Made by a program: the position numbers and the translations under genes
Notes under the pieces: generated by a model
Told to the model about the DNA's origin: nothing
The model's input: the letters and a program-made list of their open reading frames with translations, nothing else
Database searches by the model: none
Part shown: positions 5,891 to 7,333 of the stretch, piece after piece
How the letters are laid out: each line of letters starts with the position of its first letter
Position numbering within the stretch: position 1 is the stretch's first letter
Source: Anaerolineae bacterium
GTDB taxonomy: Bacteria; Chloroflexota; Anaerolineae; JAAYZQ01
Direction of reading: 5' to 3'
Length of the DNA: 7,333 bases
NCBI GenBank assembly: GCA_016929795.1
Contig: JAFGIA010000111.1
Location: forward strand, 1 to 7,333

Positions 5891-6520
5891 ATGGGCTCGT
5901 TGAGATCGACACTTCCGACTGCTGTTGCCATCGCCGTGGGGCTGTTTGTGCTCCTGGCCCTGTTTGCGCCCTATCCCATTTTTCAGGACATCGGTACCTA
6001 CTTTGTCGACACTGCCGTCATCATTGCTGCCTTTGCCCTGTTCCTGGGCGTTCTCAACGTGTTGCGCGTGCATGCACGCCAGATCCGCACCGGTCCGTCA
6101 CGCCTTTACAGCTTTATTCTCCTCATTGCCATGCTCGTCGTCTTGCTCTTTGGGCTGCCGCCGCTGCCCGATGCACCTTCGGGGCCCAACCAGGGGACAG
6201 TGGCGTGGCTGTTTGAGAACGTCCAGGTGCCGGTCCAGGCTTCACTGTCGGCGATCCTGGTCTTTTTCGTCGTCCGCGCTGCCTTCCGTCTGGTGTCGAG
6301 GCGGAGCCTGGAATCGTTGGTGATGCTCGTCGTAATGCTGCTCGTGTTGGTGGGCCAGGCAGCGCTCGGCCTGCTGCCCTTGCTGACCGACGTTCGCGAT
6401 TGGATTCTCGACGTACCTGCCATGGCCGGCGTCCGCGGCATTCTCCTCGGCGTCGCGCTAGGTGCTCTCCTGACTGGCGTGCGTCTCCTGTTCGGCGTCG
6501 AGCGTCCATACGGAGATTGA
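5891..6520 (+). CDS. six-helix integral membrane protein, unknown function
   Basis: A 209-residue, very hydrophobic protein with about six predicted membrane helices (roughly 10-28, 38-58, 72-90, 115-134, 142-163 and 177-200). Positive residues cluster in the loops after helix 2 (RVHARQIR, 59-66) and after helix 4 (RLVSRRS, 133-139). By the positive-inside rule both loops are cytoplasmic, and so would be the N-terminus. The loop after helix 3 (about 90-112) contains a proline-rich stretch and would face outside. No transporter or enzyme signature was recognised. ATG 5891 is preceded by AGGAG at 5881-5885 with a 5-nt gap, 12 bp after the DUF6754-like gene. Position and spacing suggest it forms a membrane complex with that protein; this is inference. 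Confidence 0.85.
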   Translation: MGSLRSTLPTAVAIAVGLFVLLALFAPYPIFQDIGTYFVDTAVIIAAFALFLGVLNVLRVHARQIRTGPSRLYSFILLIAMLVVLLFGLPPLPDAPSGPNQGTVAWLFENVQVPVQASLSAILVFFVVRAAFRLVSRRSLESLVMLVVMLLVLVGQAALGLLPLLTDVRDWILDVPAMAGVRGILLGVALGALLTGVRLLFGVERPYGD

Positions 6521-6532
6521 AGCACGTGCTTC
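6519..6532. repeat. 14-bp perfect palindrome between the last two operon genes
   Basis: GAAGCACGTGCTTC is an exact palindrome overlapping the stop codon of the six-helix protein and lying just before the zinc-ribbon gene. As RNA it could form GAAGC/GCUUC with an ACGU loop, a modest intercistronic hairpin that might affect stability or translation of the next gene. As DNA it could be a dimer binding site. No T-run follows, so it is not an intrinsic terminator. Confidence 0.35.
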
Positions 6533-6548
6533 GTGGGGTGGTGATGAC

Positions 6549-7333
6549 ATGATCTATTGCCCGAAATGCGGAACTGCAAACCGGGATGGAAGCCGATTTT
6601 GCAACGAGTGCGGACAGCGACTGGGTGCGCACACGCGGGTGAGGTGTCCGCAGTGCGGGGCGTTTAACTCGATCAAAAATGTCTTTTGTGACGCTTGTGG
6701 TGGTCGGTTGCTGCCTGCTCATGGTGAAGCCGCGGCGAGCGACACGGCAGTGCAGATCAAGGGACTGTCTCTGCCTACGAAGGGGCCTGTTTCGGGTGGC
6801 GCCGAGGACCCTGTTCACGATACGCCTGATGAAGATCAGGATGTGCCGGGCTGGCTTCGTGAGCTGGGATCGAGCCGGTCTTTGCAGGGCACTGTCGAGT
6901 CGGTAGCAGGGGAAGGGGACGAGATCCCCGACTGGTTGAAGGACCTGCGCGAATCCCTACCTGACGATCAGGAGGTGGATCTTGTGAGCGATATGCCGGC
7001 GGAGGAGGTGCCCGATTGGTTGGCAGGGATGCGCTCAGGGGCTGCCGGGGAGCCGGAAGAGGAAGAAGCCGTGCCTGCCGGCGATGAGGAAGAGGCTGGC
7101 CTGCCCGACTGGCTGGCAGGGATGCGCGCCGGAGCCGCCGGGGAGCCGGAAGAGGAAGAAGCCGTGCCTGCCGGCGATGAGGAAGAGGCTGGCCTGCCCG
7201 ATTGGCTGGCAGGGATGCGCGCCGGAGCCGCCGGGGAGCCGGAAGAGGAAGAAGCCGTGCCTGCCGGCGATGAGGAAGAAGCTGGCCTGCCCGACTGGCT
7301 GGCCGAGCTGCGTGGCCCGGCAGGGGGCGGAGA
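6549..7333 (+). CDS. double zinc-ribbon protein with acidic PDWL repeats (partial, 3' end outside)
   Basis: The frame stays open from ATG 6549 to the window edge (261 residues). Two zinc ribbons open the protein, C4/C7/C18/C21 and C33/C36/C47/C50, both CxxC-x10-CxxC and evidently duplicated. A linker rich in acidic and small residues follows, with a tryptophan motif recurring: PGWL (W102), IPDWL (W129), VPDWL (W157), LPDWL (W188, W219, W250). From 155 on, the spacing is exactly 31 residues, each unit having PDWLAGMR, a GEPEEEE acidic run and a GDEEEAG run, a net charge of about -9. There is no signal peptide and no membrane helix in the visible part. Such ribbons often mediate protein or nucleic-acid binding, and the repeats look disordered with docking motifs. 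It lies 28 bp after the six-helix gene, with only a poor G-rich ribosome binding site (GGGGTGG, about 6534-6540). No other in-frame start codon lies between the preceding stop and 6549. Confidence 0.85.
   Translation, partial: MIYCPKCGTANRDGSRFCNECGQRLGAHTRVRCPQCGAFNSIKNVFCDACGGRLLPAHGEAAASDTAVQIKGLSLPTKGPVSGGAEDPVHDTPDEDQDVPGWLRELGSSRSLQGTVESVAGEGDEIPDWLKDLRESLPDDQEVDLVSDMPAEEVPDWLAGMRSGAAGEPEEEEAVPAGDEEEAGLPDWLAGMRAGAAGEPEEEEAVPAGDEEEAGLPDWLAGMRAGAAGEPEEEEAVPAGDEEEAGLPDWLAELRGPAGGG
7011..7303 (+). repeat. 93-bp tandem repeat within the zinc-ribbon gene
   Basis: Three full units (7011-7103, 7104-7196, 7197-7289) and the first 14 bp of a fourth (7290-7303) occur head to tail in frame. Units two and three differ at two bases, both synonymous. 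Unit one differs from unit two at six bases, all in its first third. Identity at synonymous sites shows recent duplication or ongoing homogenisation, not only selection on protein. The copy number is likely to vary between strains. Confidence 0.92.

Noticed and set aside
7011..7303. CRISPR-like or satellite array
   Set aside because: The 93-bp units have no spacers, keep one reading frame and encode a regular protein repeat, so they are an intragenic coding repeat.

Overview
The window is GC-rich DNA (roughly 60% by eye). It most resembles Chloroflexota, probably an Anaerolineae-like lineage. The main reasons are a DUF6754-type protein followed by a six-helix membrane protein and a zinc-ribbon protein with acidic PDWL repeats, a combination I associate with that group. 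The taxonomic call is an inference from recalled protein families, not from a search.

Left part (1-1695): a minus-strand gene begins at position 26 and runs off the left edge. Opposite it is a plus-strand gene for a 475-residue metallo-beta-lactamase/beta-CASP protein of the RNA-processing exonuclease type. Between the two lie back-to-back sigma70-like promoters and a perfect inverted repeat in the leader of the nuclease gene.

Middle part (1682-4398, minus strand): two tandem mgtE-type magnesium transporter/channel genes 29 bp apart, clearly one operon. The second one converges on the nuclease gene and their 3' ends overlap by 14 bp. The operon is driven by a fully consensus promoter (TTGACA, 17 bp, TATAAT) far upstream of the first start codon. 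This leaves a predicted leader of about 220 nt rich in short inverted repeats. Some of those pairings are mutually exclusive and one set would hide the Shine-Dalgarno sequence of the first mgtE. I do not recognise the M-box or another known riboswitch in it.

Right part (4727-7333, plus strand): two tandem extended -10 promoters lead into a compact operon of four genes: a 98-residue protein with one hydrophobic stretch, a DUF6754-like protein with a transmembrane helix at each end, a six-helix membrane protein, and a protein with two N-terminal zinc ribbons and near-identical 93-bp (31-residue) acidic repeats centred on PDWL. The last gene runs off the right edge. This operon is the best candidate for an uncharacterised system: its products look like a membrane-associated complex with a soluble acidic zinc-ribbon arm, but no activity can be read from the sequence.

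No rRNA, tRNA, CRISPR array, insertion sequence or prophage gene was seen.
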